Shown in pieces: positions 15,741 to 25,216 of a stretch of DNA of 64,000 nucleotides. Source of the stretch: Granulicella sibirica (GTDB lineage: Bacteria > Acidobacteriota > Terriglobia > Terriglobales > Acidobacteriaceae); the NCBI RefSeq assembly GCF_004115155.1, contig NZ_RDSM01000001.1, positions 2,356,001 to 2,420,000 of the forward strand, read 5' to 3'. Every line of letters begins with the position of its first letter. The first letter of the stretch is position 1. A program made the translations under genes and the position numbers. The notes below the pieces were generated by a model. It did no database searches and had not been told where the DNA came from. It worked only from the letters and a program-made list of their open reading frames with translations.

Positions 15741-18524
15741 CTACTCGTGGCGGAGGGCCTGCATAGGTTCGACACGGGAGGCTCGGATGGCGGGGACGAG
15801 GCCGGCGACGAGGGCGACCGCCAGCAGGAGGAGCGCGGAGGCGGTGAGGGAGAACGGGTCGTTTGGCTGAAGGCCATAGAGCATGGATTTGACGAGCTTG
15901 CCGAGGGCGAGCGCGACGGCTAACCCGGCGACGATGCCGAAGAGGGAGAGCCAGCCGGCCTCGCGGAGGACCATGACGCGGACCTGGCTGCGGCGGGCCC
16001 CGAGGGCAAGGCGGATTCCGATCTCGTTGGTGCGCTGGGAGACGGTATAGGCCATGATGCCGTAGATTCCGACGCAGGCGAGCGCGAGCGCGAGGACGCC
16101 GAAGCCGGAGGTGAGGGTTGCGAACATGCGCTCCTGCTGCATGGTGGCGTCGATCTGCTGCTTCTGAGTGCGGACGTCGATGAGGGGCAGGTTGGGGTCG
16201 ATGCGCTGGACGGCGGCGCGGACGCTTTGCACGATGGCCTCGGGCTTCATGGGGGTGCGGATCATGTAGGTGACGCCGCCAACCTCTTTGTTCTGGCGGT
16301 AGAGGTCGAAGTGGATGGGGGGCGGGTCTCCCTTGAGCTCGGCGTAGTGGGTGTCGGCGCAGATACCGATGATGGTGAGCCAGAGACGTTCCTTGGGATC
16401 GCGGTCGTCGATGTAGAAGCGCTTGCCGATGGGGTCTTGGTTGGGGAAGAACTTTTTGACGAGGGCCTGGTTGACGAGAGCCACGCGGGGTGAGGTCTCG
16501 TTGTCCTGGGCGGTGAAGGAGCGTCCGGAGACGAGGGGGATGCCCATGACGGAGAGGAAGTCGGGGCCAACGGTGGCGAGCAGGGAGTTTGTGTCTTCGC
16601 CGCGCTGGTGGGCTGCCTTGGGAGTTCCCTCGACGAAGAAGGTTGAGTTCGCGCGGGAGTTGGCGATGAAGGGGATGTCGGAGAGGGTGACGCCTTCGAC
16701 TCCGGGGACGGTGCGGAGGGTGTCTTCGAGACGCTCGTGGAGGGCTACATCCTTGGGGGCTTTGTATTGCTTTTCGGGAGGGTTGATGTCCATGAGGACG
16801 AGGTGATCGGTGCGGAAGCCGGGGTCGACGGCGTTGAGGTTGATGAGGGTGCGGAGGAATAAGCCCGCTCCGGCGACGAGAAGGGTGGAGAGGGCGACCT
16901 GGAACGCGACGATGGCGCTTCCCGAAAGGCCTTTGCGGCGGCGGGTGGCGGACTTGCCGCCTTCCTTGAGGGCGGTGCCGATCTCGGCGCGGGTGGATCC
17001 CCAGGCGGGTCCGATGCCGAAGAGGATTCCGGTCAGGAGGGTGACGGTGGCGGTGAAGGCGAAGACGCGTCCGTCAAAGGGAACCTGGACGGCGTTGGGC
17101 TCCCAGGCGCTGGCGAGGAGACGGGGCAGGGCGGTGCGGCTGAACCAGGAGAGCAGCAGGCCGACGGCTCCGCCCATGAGCGCGAGCATGAGGCTTTCGG
17201 TGAGGACCTGGCGAAGGATGCGGCTGCGATTTGCCCCGAGGGCGAGACGGACGCCCATCTCGCGCTGACGGACGGAGGCGCGGGCGAGCATGAGGTTCGC
17301 GATATTGGCGCAGGCGAGCAGTAGGACGAGGCCGACGAAGCCGAGCAGGACGTACATGGGTTGGGCGTACTGGCGGCCGGCGACGTTGAGGCCGCGGCTT
17401 CCGTCCTCGACGAGAATGTGGGGCATCGTGTCGTTCTTTTTGGGTGGGTCGGTAGCCCGGACGGCTGCGTGGAAGTTGACGTCGAGGGCGGCGCGGGCCT
17501 GCTCGATGGAGACTCCCGGTTTGGAGCGGGCCATCAGTTGGACCCACCAGAGGTCTTTGCTCTCGAGGAGGGAGTCGTGGGAGCCGAGCGTCCCTTTGAC
17601 GACGGGGATCGTCGAGAGGGGCATGAAGATCTCGGGAGAGCTCTGGGCGTCGCGGGCACCGGTGAAGGAGCGCGGGTTGACGCCGATGACGGTGACGGGT
17701 GTGGTGTTGACGGCGATTACCTTGCCGACGGCGTCCGGGCGGCCTGCAAGGGCCCGCTGCCAGAAGCCGTAGCTGATGATGGCGACCGCGCCGGAGCCGG
17801 GAACGGCATCGTCGGTATTGACGATCTCGCGGCCGAGGATCGGGTGTACGCCCATCTGTTCATAGAGGTTGCCGGAGACCATTTCGAGCTGGACGGCCTG
17901 GGCGGCACCATCGACGGTGACGTTGGCGCGGATGCTCTCCTTGTAAGCAAAGATCTCGCCGAGGACTTTGTTCTCCTGCTTAAGCTGCTGGTAAACCGGG
18001 TAAGTGAACTCGTCGAAGCGCATCTCGCCGTTGGGGATGAAGTAGTTGCTTCCCCAACTGGAGTGGATGGAAACGTTCTTGTCGCCCGCGGCTGCGAGGA
18101 CGCGGAGTTCTTCGGGGTGGGGAACACCGAGGCGGGCGTAGAGAAGCTCGTTGGCGAGGGAAAAGATGGTGGTGTTGGCTCCGATGGCGAGGGCGAGTGA
18201 GCCTACGGCGATGGCGGTGAAGCCGGGGCTCTTGCGGAGGATGCGGGCTCCGTAGACGACGTCGGCGAGGAGCTCGTCACCCCAGCGGAGTCCGAGGGAG
18301 CGGCGCATATCGTCCTTGTGGGTGGCGATGCCGCCGAATTCCAGGCGTGCCTGGCGATGGGCTTCGCGTTCGGTGAGGCCACGCTCGCGGATGAGATCGG
18401 CGGCGCGAGCTTCGAGGTGGAAGTTGAGTTCGGCTTCCATGTCGGTATCGAGGCGGTGCGGGCTGGTGACGGCGCGAAGCCAGGATTTAGCCTTGGCACG
18501 GAACCGCGTAAGGGCTGTGCTCAT
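15741..18524 (-). CDS. ADOP-type orphan ABC permease (MacB/FtsX), first tandem copy
   Basis: 927 residues from ATG 18524. Prefix domain at residues 22-80 (HRLDTDMEAELNFHLEARAADLIRERGL), TM1 at about 101-127, first MacB-like periplasmic domain (with GREIVNTDD and IISYGFWQRALAG), FtsX block 1 (LACANIANLMLARASVRQREMGVRLALGANRSRIL), second periplasmic domain, FtsX block 2 at the C-terminus. The ATG overlaps the padR stop (ATGA at 18521-18524), which decides the start against the longer open frame to 18668. No ABC ATPase gene is adjacent. With padR upstream and its paralogue downstream it forms a three-gene operon. Confidence 0.92.
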   Translation of the reverse strand: MSTALTRFRAKAKSWLRAVTSPHRLDTDMEAELNFHLEARAADLIRERGLTEREAHRQARLEFGGIATHKDDMRRSLGLRWGDELLADVVYGARILRKSPGFTAIAVGSLALAIGANTTIFSLANELLYARLGVPHPEELRVLAAAGDKNVSIHSSWGSNYFIPNGEMRFDEFTYPVYQQLKQENKVLGEIFAYKESIRANVTVDGAAQAVQLEMVSGNLYEQMGVHPILGREIVNTDDAVPGSGAVAIISYGFWQRALAGRPDAVGKVIAVNTTPVTVIGVNPRSFTGARDAQSSPEIFMPLSTIPVVKGTLGSHDSLLESKDLWWVQLMARSKPGVSIEQARAALDVNFHAAVRATDPPKKNDTMPHILVEDGSRGLNVAGRQYAQPMYVLLGFVGLVLLLACANIANLMLARASVRQREMGVRLALGANRSRILRQVLTESLMLALMGGAVGLLLSWFSRTALPRLLASAWEPNAVQVPFDGRVFAFTATVTLLTGILFGIGPAWGSTRAEIGTALKEGGKSATRRRKGLSGSAIVAFQVALSTLLVAGAGLFLRTLINLNAVDPGFRTDHLVLMDINPPEKQYKAPKDVALHERLEDTLRTVPGVEGVTLSDIPFIANSRANSTFFVEGTPKAAHQRGEDTNSLLATVGPDFLSVMGIPLVSGRSFTAQDNETSPRVALVNQALVKKFFPNQDPIGKRFYIDDRDPKERLWLTIIGICADTHYAELKGDPPPIHFDLYRQNKEVGGVTYMIRTPMKPEAIVQSVRAAVQRIDPNLPLIDVRTQKQQIDATMQQERMFATLTSGFGVLALALACVGIYGIMAYTVSQRTNEIGIRLALGARRSQVRVMVLREAGWLSLFGIVAGLAVALALGKLVKSMLYGLQPNDPFSLTASALLLLAVALVAGLVPAIRASRVEPMQALRHE

Positions 18525-18862
18525 GACTGCGCCTCCTGCATGCGAAGAATGGCGGCGATAATGCCGGCCATCTGGTTCCAGCGCTCGGTTTCTGCGATGA
18601 GCTGTTTTCGGCCTGCGGGCGTGAGGGTGTAGTACTTGGCGCGGCGGTTGTTTTCGCTTTCGCCCCACTCGCTGGATATGGCTCCCTCGTGTTCGAGGCG
18701 GTAGAGCGCGGGGTAGAGGGAGCCCTGCTGGATGACGAGCTGCTCGCCGCTGATCTGCTGAATGCGAAGCAGAACTCCGTAGCCGTGCAGTTTGCCGAGG
18801 GAGACGGCCTTGAGGATGAGCATCTCGAGCGTTCCCTGGATGAGGTCGACCTGCCTTGCCAT
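18521..18862 (-). CDS. PadR-family regulator of the ADOP operon (second copy)
   Basis: 113 residues, PadR subfamily with the classic N-terminus LIQGTLEMLILKAVSLGKLHGYG, the GSLYPALYRLE recognition helix and the wing motif RRAKYYTLTPAGRKQL. ATCAAGGAGAGTCGC precedes the ATG, a strong Shine-Dalgarno, so this copy is not leaderless. Two 21-bp palindromic sites cover its ribosome-binding/start region and its -35 box, which suggests autorepression. It is translationally coupled to the first ADOP gene. Confidence 0.93.
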   Translation of the reverse strand: MARQVDLIQGTLEMLILKAVSLGKLHGYGVLLRIQQISGEQLVIQQGSLYPALYRLEHEGAISSEWGESENNRRAKYYTLTPAGRKQLIAETERWNQMAGIIAAILRMQEAQS

Positions 18863-18867
18863 GCGAC

Positions 18868-18922
18868 TCTCCTTGATCGTCTAGGAGAAGTGTCGCGTGG
18901 CTCTCCTAGTCCGTCAAGGAGA
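18868..18922. promoter_or_regulatory. Twin 21-bp PadR operators and padR promoter
   Basis: Site 1, 18868-18888, and site 2, 18902-18922, both have arms TCTCCTwG...CwAGGAGA (w = A or T) around a 5-bp centre, with their centres 34 bp apart. On the minus strand a -35 TTGACG (18917-18912) is inside site 2; a weak -10 GACACT would lie at 18894-18889, between the sites; site 1 overlaps the predicted transcript start and the Shine-Dalgarno. This is a strong layout for negative autoregulation. Confidence 0.65.
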
Positions 18923-18988
18923 AAATTTTCCCGTGTCCTGAGACTGCCCGGACAGGTTGAGATGGGCCGAATGGGGGAGGACGATCAC

Positions 18989-19015
18989 TGAATCTTTAGT
19001 TTTCGCCGCCGATAG
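18989..19015 (+). promoter_or_regulatory. FliA (sigma-28)-like promoter of the chemoreceptor gene
   Basis: -10 GCCGATAG (19008-19015) matches the flagellar sigma consensus GCCGATAA at 7 of 8 positions; 11 bp upstream TGAATCTT (18989-18996) matches TAAAGTTT at 5 of 8. Chemoreceptor genes are standard members of the FliA regulon. The start near 19022 would give an ~80-nt leader. Confidence 0.4.
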
Positions 19016-19102
19016 AAGCTGCTGACGCTGTTCCCGGCTATTTTGCGGCGACGGCCGCGACTTTCTTTCACCGCCCTCGGGTCGTTTCGGAGTTCAAAGA
19101 AA

Positions 19103-20593
19103 ATGTCGTTCACGATAGGCAAGAAGCTTTTTCTCGGTGTCGGTATTCTCGTCGCCTTCACGTTTGTGCAGGGGCTTACGGCCTTCTTCACGATGTCGAG
19201 CGTGGGCGATCGCATGCACACGGTCGTGCTGCGCACAGTAAGAAAGCAGACGCTGGCGCACGAGATGGATCGAGACGCTTCGGATCTGCTGGCGGAGACC
19301 CGCGGGATCGAGGTGCGTGGATTTGCCAAGGATAAGACGGCGATCGATAACTACTATCAGCAGTTCAACGCGACGGCGGACGATATGCAGGCGTCGCTGC
19401 GCGAGATCATGCCCCTGATCGCCAAGCCCGGGGACAAGCAGAGCCTCGGCGAGATGCAGGAGTCTCTGGGTGTCATGCGCGAAGCGGATCAGGCGGTATA
19501 CAAGGCCGCGATGGCTGGCGACATGCCCGCAATGCTCGCTGTGTACAGCGATATGCTTTTGCCAGCGCAGAAGAGGCAGAAGGCGGCTGCGTCGCGTGTG
19601 TTGAAGTCGCAGGAACAGAACCTATCGAACGACTCGACCGCGGCCGAGGCTGCGATCGACGGCAACCGATGGACGACGGGGTTCCTGCTGATGATGTCGG
19701 GTGCGATGGGCGTGGTGCTGATCGTGGTGGTGAAAGGGATCAACCATTACCTGCGGGGAAGCGTGAGTGAGCTTGCGGAGGCGTCGGTGCAGATTGCCTC
19801 GGCGGCGGGTCAGGTGGCGTCTTCGAGCCAGTCGATGGCGCAGGGCGCGTCGGAGCAGGCTGCGACGATCGAAGAGACGTCGAGCGCGAGCGCGGAGATC
19901 AACTCGATGGCGAGGCGCACGACGGAGAGTTCGCGGACGACGGCCGAGATCGTGACGCATTCGCAGGAGAGCTTTCAGAAGACGAACGAGTCGCTTGCCG
20001 AGATGGTTGGGGCGATGGAGGGGATCAACGAGTCGAGCCAGAAGATCTCGAAGATCATGAAGGTGATCGATGAGATCGCGTTCCAGACGAACATTCTTGC
20101 GCTGAACGCCGCGGTCGAAGCGGCGCGGGCGGGTGAAGCAGGCATGGGATTCGCGGTGGTGGCGGATGAAGTTCGGAGCCTGGCGCAGCGGTGCGCGCAG
20201 GCGGCGAAGGATACGGCTGGGCTGATCGAGGACTCCATTCTGCGGTCGAGCGATGGACGGGCGAAGGTGGACCAGGTTGCCCTGGCGATCAGGGGGGTGA
20301 CGGCCGAGGCTTCGAAGATCAAGGCACTGGTGGATGAGATCAACCTGGGAAGCGTGGAGCAGTCGCGGGGGATCGATCAGATCAGCCGGGCGATTATCCA
20401 GATGGAGCAGGTGACGCAGAGCGGGGCGGCAAACGCCGAGGAGAGCGCGGCGGCGGCTGAAGAACTCAACGCGCAGGCGGAGGCTATGCGGGATATCGTT
20501 GGGCGGCTGCGGGTGATGGTGGATGGGGCATCGTCTTCGCTTGCCATGGGTGGCGGGTATGCGGGGGCGTTCCGTCCGGCTATGGCTCGGTAA
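19103..20593 (+). CDS. Methyl-accepting chemotaxis protein without an obvious HAMP domain
   Basis: 496 residues. TM1 at about 8-29, a ~160-residue all-helical periplasmic sensor (four-helix-bundle type), TM2 at 191-210, then the cytoplasmic signalling domain. The hairpin tip, [22 protein letters not shown] followed by [15 protein letters not shown], is the CheW/CheA contact region and is fully conserved. Only about 15-20 residues separate TM2 from the recognisable signalling helix ([20 protein letters not shown]), too few for a ~50-residue HAMP. No CheB/CheR-tethering pentapeptide is at the C-terminus (ends RPAMAR). Start ATG 19103 was chosen because GGAG lies upstream and the TM begins at once. 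No other chemotaxis genes are nearby. Confidence 0.9.
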   Translation: MSFTIGKKLFLGVGILVAFTFVQGLTAFFTMSSVGDRMHTVVLRTVRKQTLAHEMDRDASDLLAETRGIEVRGFAKDKTAIDNYYQQFNATADDMQASLREIMPLIAKPGDKQSLGEMQESLGVMREADQAVYKAAMAGDMPAMLAVYSDMLLPAQKRQKAAASRVLKSQEQNLSNDSTAAEAAIDGNRWTTGFLLMMSGAMGVVLIVVVKGINHYLRGSVSELAEASVQIASAAGQVASSSQSMAQGASEQAATIEETSSASAEINSMARRTTESSRTTAEIVTHSQESFQKTNESLAEMVGAMEGINESSQKISKIMKVIDEIAFQTNILALNAAVEAARAGEAGMGFAVVADEVRSLAQRCAQAAKDTAGLIEDSILRSSDGRAKVDQVALAIRGVTAEASKIKALVDEINLGSVEQSRGIDQISRAIIQMEQVTQSGAANAEESAAAAEELNAQAEAMRDIVGRLRVMVDGASSSLAMGGGYAGAFRPAMAR

Positions 20594-20713
20594 GGTTGCT
20601 TCGCGAGAACTTGCGACTGCAAGTGCAACAGAAGACGCAGATTCCCTTCGGGAATGACAACCGAAGAAGCAACGGCAAGAACGATGGCCGAGCGGGCTAC
20701 TTTTCCGAACAGG

Positions 20714-21982
20714 CTACTTCTTGTAGACAGTTTCGATGGGTGGGGTGTTCTTCAGGGCTACGGCTTGCTGCTCGACGGCGTGCATGACGCGGAGAAGATT
20801 GCCGCCATAGATCTTCTTGATGTCTTCGGCGCTGTACCCCTTTTCAAGGAGAGCACGGGTTAGTGCTGGGAACTTGTCGTAGGAGTCGAGGTCGGATGGG
20901 ACGCAACCCACGCCGTCGAAGTCGGTGCCGATGCCTACGTGGTCAATGCCGCCTACTTTTACGGCGTGGTCGATGTGGGCTACGACGTCGGCAAGGGTTG
21001 CGGGCGGGACCTTGGCTGCGGCATCGGCCTCAAGTTTCTCGATGGCGGCGTCGCGTTCGGTTGGGTCGGCGATCTTCATGGCTTCCATGAATTTGGGGCG
21101 GAGCTCGGCCATAAGGGGCTTGGCGGCTTCGTAGTAGCGCTCGGAGAGGAAGTCGCAGCCGAAGCTGATCTGGATGACTCCGCCCTTGGCGGCGAGCGCC
21201 TTGATCATGTCGTCGGTCATGTTGCGGGTATGGCTGGAGATAGCACGGCAGCTTGAGTGCGAGGCGATGATGGGGGCGCTGCTTGTTTCGAGGGCGTCGT
21301 AGAAGGTCTTGTCGGCGACGTGGGAGATGTCGACCATCATGCCGAGGCGGTTCATCTCGCGGACGACGTCCTTGCCGAAGGGGGTGAGGCCGTTGTGCTT
21401 CGGGACGTCCTTGTTGTCGACGTCGCCCTGGGAGTCGGCCCAGTTGTTGGTGTTGAAGTGCGTGAGGGTCATGTAGCGGATGCCGAGGGCGTAGTAGTCG
21501 CGCAGGAGGCGGAGCGAATCCTCGATGGCGTGGCCACCTTCGATGCCCATGAGGGCGGCGATCTTGTGTTCCTTGTGCGCCTTGATGATGTCGTCGGCGG
21601 TGGTGGCGAAGACGAAGTCGTTGGGATGGTTGTGGATGATGTCGGTGCGGACGGTGTCGATCATCTCGAGGGTGCGATTGGCGGAGTGGTTATCCTTGAC
21701 GTACTCGGCCCCGACGTAGACGGCGAAGAACTCGGCTCCGAGGAAGCCCTTCATGCGGGGGAGATCGGTCTGGCCGCCCTTGTTGGGCTTGGCGATGTCG
21801 TAGCCGGTGACGGTCTTGGAGGTGACGTCGTCGTGGGTGTCGATGAGGATGGCGTCGCGGGTGATGCGGTCGACCTCGGCCTGGGTGACGGGCCTGGTGC
21901 GGGGGGTCTGGGCTTCAAGATGGGCGGCGAAGGGAAGGGCGAGGGCAGTCAAGACGGCGGCGGTGCGGAGTTTCTGGGACAA
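20714..21982 (-). CDS. Membrane-dipeptidase-type peptidase M19 (renal dipeptidase family), exported
   Basis: 422 residues with an N-terminal signal peptide (LRTAAVLTALALPFAAHLEAQ). The M19 zinc-site pattern is present: IDTHDD for the first HxD, GIEGGHAIEDSLRLLRDYYALGIRYMTLTH for the bridging glutamate region, then HSSCRAI and GTDFDGV for later ligands. M19 enzymes cleave dipeptides, often D-amino-acid-containing ones. The start codon is TTG at 21982 with GAGAGGTC upstream; no suitable ATG is in frame before the signal peptide. A small stem-loop (ATTCCC-TTC-GGGAAT at 20641-20655) lies between this stop and the chemoreceptor stop. Confidence 0.88.
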   Translation of the reverse strand: MSQKLRTAAVLTALALPFAAHLEAQTPRTRPVTQAEVDRITRDAILIDTHDDVTSKTVTGYDIAKPNKGGQTDLPRMKGFLGAEFFAVYVGAEYVKDNHSANRTLEMIDTVRTDIIHNHPNDFVFATTADDIIKAHKEHKIAALMGIEGGHAIEDSLRLLRDYYALGIRYMTLTHFNTNNWADSQGDVDNKDVPKHNGLTPFGKDVVREMNRLGMMVDISHVADKTFYDALETSSAPIIASHSSCRAISSHTRNMTDDMIKALAAKGGVIQISFGCDFLSERYYEAAKPLMAELRPKFMEAMKIADPTERDAAIEKLEADAAAKVPPATLADVVAHIDHAVKVGGIDHVGIGTDFDGVGCVPSDLDSYDKFPALTRALLEKGYSAEDIKKIYGGNLLRVMHAVEQQAVALKNTPPIETVYKK

Positions 21983-22071
21983 GTGTGACCTCTCGCGGCG
22001 CGGGGAGCCGCTTGCTTGGATTTTGGGGCCGGTGAGAGGTCAGTGTAACGCAGCGGTAATACCTGGGTGGG

Positions 22072-22497
22072 CTAGGCAGACTTGTCGTACTGGACTTCTT
22101 CAAGGAGCCCCTGGACGTGGGCGACAGCCTTGATGAGGCGTGCCTGCTTGGGGTCGGCGTGCTTGCCCTCGACACGGCCGTAGATATGCTCGATGCGTCC
22201 GACGCGATAGGCTCCCATGTGCGGTCCGCCGTGATAGCCCTCGCCTGAGCCGGGAAGAAGGACGATATCGCCGGGCTTGGGAAGGGTGTGAAGAGTTTCG
22301 AGAGGGACGAGGTTGACGGAGTGTCCGTCGTCGGTGATGAACTCGAGACAGTTCTTGCTGTAGACGAGCCCTTCGCGCGCCTGCTGGGCCTCGCGCCGCG
22401 CCTTCCATGCCTGGTAGTAGGTGGCGATGACGGTGGGAACGCCGAGGACAAAGGCGATCAGGCTGGTGTCGGTCGAGATTTCTCGAAGCGGGACCAT
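22072..22497 (-). CDS. Hypothetical protein with one N-terminal membrane segment
   Basis: 141 residues. A hydrophobic segment at about 12-27 (SLIAFVLGVPTVIATYY) is followed by a charged stretch rich in Arg/Gln/Glu that is probably helical (QAWKARREAQQAREGL), then a compact domain with LPKPGDIVLLPGSGE and GAYRVGRIEHIYGRVE. I do not recognise a family. Convergent/divergent context gives no clue: M19 dipeptidase lies downstream and the ABC permease gene ends 137 bp upstream, in the same direction. Confidence 0.65.
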   Translation of the reverse strand: MVPLREISTDTSLIAFVLGVPTVIATYYQAWKARREAQQAREGLVYSKNCLEFITDDGHSVNLVPLETLHTLPKPGDIVLLPGSGEGYHGGPHMGAYRVGRIEHIYGRVEGKHADPKQARLIKAVAHVQGLLEEVQYDKSA

Positions 22498-22633
22498 TGA
22501 GGGCGTGTTCCTGAAAGGAGGAGGGAATCAGTTCGGCAGGGATGGCTCGATGCCCGGAACTGTACTGATAAGAATGCCACAAAAACAGGGCGCTCCGGAT
22601 TCTTATTGTGGCGGCTCAAGTGAGTGGGTGTCG

Positions 22634-24415
22634 CTACTGTTCGCGGAGACCAAGGCCCAGGAAGATGCCCTCGTCGGCTGGTTCCTCGCTGCGGAGAACC
22701 AAGGTGCGGACCCAGCGCAAGGTGGCGTGGGCTATGGCGAAGAAGATGGCTGTCTTGAGCAAGTGAACGGGGCTGGCTTCGATCCATGGTTCGTTCTCAA
22801 CGACCTTGAGGCAGAAGAAGGGGAAGAGGACGAAGTACTGGACGAGGGTGATGGGTAGTTCGCGGGTGGAACGCTTGCGGGCGATGGTGAACGGGAGCGA
22901 ACGGGTGAAGAGGAAGGCTAGATCGGTGAGCAGGAGGCAGAGGCCGATGGCGAGGACGACCTGCGCGGCGGCGGCGAGGGGCGTTCGCATCTCGGGTGGG
23001 GCGATGAAGTGCAGGATTAGTACTGCTGCGAGGGTGAGGGTTAGGGAGATGACGTCGACCAGGAGTTCGGTGGCGCGGAGTTCTTCCTGCGCTGGCTGGC
23101 CCCCGATGACGCGGAAGATCCAGCTTCCTTTCGTCCCCAAGGGTGATTGAAGGGCGGTGCGGAGGCCGGCAATGATCCAGAATGCGAGAACGGGGATGGC
23201 GATGCGGACTCCGTTGGGGGAGACGACTACGTGGAGGCGGTCGCCGTCGGTTTGAAAGAGGGTGAGGCCGGAGAGGACGAAGGCGAGGCCTGCACCGGCG
23301 TACATGGCGAGATAGAGGTGAAGGCGCTGGAGGCGCGCGAGGGTCTGGGCGGCGAAGTGGAAGATGGCTCGTGCGCGTGGGGTGCGGAGGATGGTGGCGT
23401 GGAGGAGATGGTGGAGGAGTTTTGCGAAGGAGTTAGAACCTTTCTGGATGCCGGCGCCTTCGATAAGCTGGCGGACGCGGCGGGTGTAGGCGAGGGGGTA
23501 GAGGAGGGCTCCGATGGTCGCCAGGGCTGCTGTGACGGTGAGGCCGGTGCGGGCTAATTGGTGGAAGATGGGGAGCGCGGTGCGGCCGTAGAGGACGGTC
23601 TCGTAGATGCCGAGAAACCAGAAGGGCGGGTACCAATGGACCGCAGTGGACTGCATCGCGAGGAGTTTTTCAACGGAGTGGGCTACGAGGGGGAAGAGGA
23701 AGAGGACGGTGAGGAGGGCGATGATGGAGGCGATCTTGACGGTGGAGGAGACCTTCGCGGAGATGCGGGCGGGGAGGCAGACGAGGAGGCCCTGCAGCGC
23801 GATGAAGAACGTTGCGGCAAAGAGGCCGGCCATGGTGACTCCGGCAGCGTGTGCGAAGACGTGGCGGAAGAAGCCGGTTTTGAGGTCGGCGACGCCGGGG
23901 AAGAAGATGTTGCCGAGGCCGCTGGTTTCGATCTGCACGAGGCCGAGGAAGATGGCTAACGCGGTGATGCGACCGAGGAGAAGGCGGAGGCGCGGGATGG
24001 GGAGACTGGTGAGGACGTAGACGTCGAGCAGGTCGGGGAAGAGCATCTCCCACTGGAAGACGATGGCCATGCCCATGATGACGAAAGCATAGGTGACGTA
24101 GAACATGTGGTCGGCGGTCTGGGACCAGAGGTCGCGCGTGTGGTGATTGGGCTGGTGATAAGCGGCAAAGAGGAAGAGCGCGACGAGGACTCCGGGAAGC
24201 GCGATCGCCAGGGCGAGCTGGGTCATGCGGGTGGCGGCTTCTTCGCCGAAGGCTTCGTTATTGAGCATGCGGTCGAAGAGATGGCGGACCATGATCTCGA
24301 ACTGGCTCCGAGGGCGCTCGGCGTGGACCATGTTGGCCTGCACGTTGAGCGAAAGGACCTGGACGTTCTGGGAGCTTTCCTGGATGCTTTGTTGGAAGCG
24401 CCGGAGATTAACCAT
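22634..24415 (-). CDS. ABC exporter membrane subunit (large polytopic permease)
   Basis: 593 residues with around 12 hydrophobic segments, starting after an ~70-residue cytoplasmic N-terminus (RRFQQSIQESSQNVQVL). It does not match the ABC-2 or FtsX signature clearly, but it overlaps the ATPase gene by 8 bp and is surely its partner. Similar large permeases with an adjacent CcmA-like ATPase are frequent in Acidobacteria. The substrate is unknown. Confidence 0.78.
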   Translation of the reverse strand: MVNLRRFQQSIQESSQNVQVLSLNVQANMVHAERPRSQFEIMVRHLFDRMLNNEAFGEEAATRMTQLALAIALPGVLVALFLFAAYHQPNHHTRDLWSQTADHMFYVTYAFVIMGMAIVFQWEMLFPDLLDVYVLTSLPIPRLRLLLGRITALAIFLGLVQIETSGLGNIFFPGVADLKTGFFRHVFAHAAGVTMAGLFAATFFIALQGLLVCLPARISAKVSSTVKIASIIALLTVLFLFPLVAHSVEKLLAMQSTAVHWYPPFWFLGIYETVLYGRTALPIFHQLARTGLTVTAALATIGALLYPLAYTRRVRQLIEGAGIQKGSNSFAKLLHHLLHATILRTPRARAIFHFAAQTLARLQRLHLYLAMYAGAGLAFVLSGLTLFQTDGDRLHVVVSPNGVRIAIPVLAFWIIAGLRTALQSPLGTKGSWIFRVIGGQPAQEELRATELLVDVISLTLTLAAVLILHFIAPPEMRTPLAAAAQVVLAIGLCLLLTDLAFLFTRSLPFTIARKRSTRELPITLVQYFVLFPFFCLKVVENEPWIEASPVHLLKTAIFFAIAHATLRWVRTLVLRSEEPADEGIFLGLGLREQ

Positions 24416-25187
24416 GGATGGCTCCCACGGCCATGGCGGCTACGAGATCCCTGGCAACAGCCTTGGTGTCCTGCTGCTGGACGAGTTCGGCGAAGACGCG
24501 CTCGAGGCTTGGGAGATGCATCATGCGGGTGAGGTCGCCGGGTGGGGCGTCGGCGAGGATCTTTCCCTTGGCGATGACGATGACGCGGTCGCAGACCTGC
24601 TCGACGACTTCGAGGACGTGCGAGATGTAGAGCACGGTCTTGCCCTGGGCGGAGAGCTCGACGAGGAGGTCTTTGAAGAGGCGGGCGGAGACGACGTCGA
24701 GGCCGGAGAGGGGCTCGTCGAAGATGAGGAGGCGTGGATCGTGGAGGAGGGCGGCGGCGATGAGGACGCGCTGCTTCATTCCCTTCGAGTAGGCCGTGAT
24801 GGGGGAGTGTCGCCAGGACTGGAGGCCGAGGAGTTCGAGGAGGCGGGTTCCCTTGGCTTCGAGGGGTTTTTCCTGCATGCCGCGGAGACGGCCTACGAGC
24901 TGGAGGTATTCGAGGCCGGAGAGGTGGGTGTAGACGTGGGCCTCTTCGGGAACGTAGCCGAGCCCGGCGCGGAAGCTGGTCATGTCTTCGCGGATATCGC
25001 GGCCATCAAAGAGGACGCGGCCGGCGCTGGGTTCGAGGATACCGGTGATGATCTTGACGGTGGTGGACTTGCCGGAGCCGTTGGGGCCGAGATAGCCGAC
25101 GATCTCGCCGGGTGCGACGTCGAAGCTGACATCGTCGATGGCAGGGATGCCACGGTAGCGTTTCGTGAGGTGCTGGATCGAGAGCAT
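24408..25187 (-). CDS. ABC transporter ATP-binding protein (CcmA/NatA-like)
   Basis: 259 residues. Walker A is GPNGSGKST, the Q-loop region GYVPEEAHVYTHLSGLEYLQL, the signature YSKGMKQRV (the common drug/Na+ exporter variant of LSGGQ), Walker B LLIFDEPLSGLD, and the switch histidine in ISHVLE. Start ATG 25187 has AGGAGA 8 bp upstream. The gene is divergent from padR at 25277, with interleaved promoters, so PadR is the likely repressor of this exporter. Confidence 0.92.
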   Translation of the reverse strand: MLSIQHLTKRYRGIPAIDDVSFDVAPGEIVGYLGPNGSGKSTTVKIITGILEPSAGRVLFDGRDIREDMTSFRAGLGYVPEEAHVYTHLSGLEYLQLVGRLRGMQEKPLEAKGTRLLELLGLQSWRHSPITAYSKGMKQRVLIAAALLHDPRLLIFDEPLSGLDVVSARLFKDLLVELSAQGKTVLYISHVLEVVEQVCDRVIVIAKGKILADAPPGDLTRMMHLPSLERVFAELVQQQDTKAVARDLVAAMAVGAIHG

Positions 25188-25216
25188 GAGCGTGTCTCCT
25201 GATGATCGCCTTCACC

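Noticed and set aside
20641..20655. ATTCCC-TTC-GGGAAT stem between the chemoreceptor and the dipeptidase genes
   Set aside because: Only 6 bp with no U-tract on either strand; too weak to call a terminator, though it may be part of a short interspersed repeat.
24225..25202. Plus-strand open frame of 325 codons opposite the ABC ATPase gene
   Set aside because: Antisense shadow: the protein is acidic low-complexity with no motif, while the minus strand has complete Walker A, signature and Walker B motifs.
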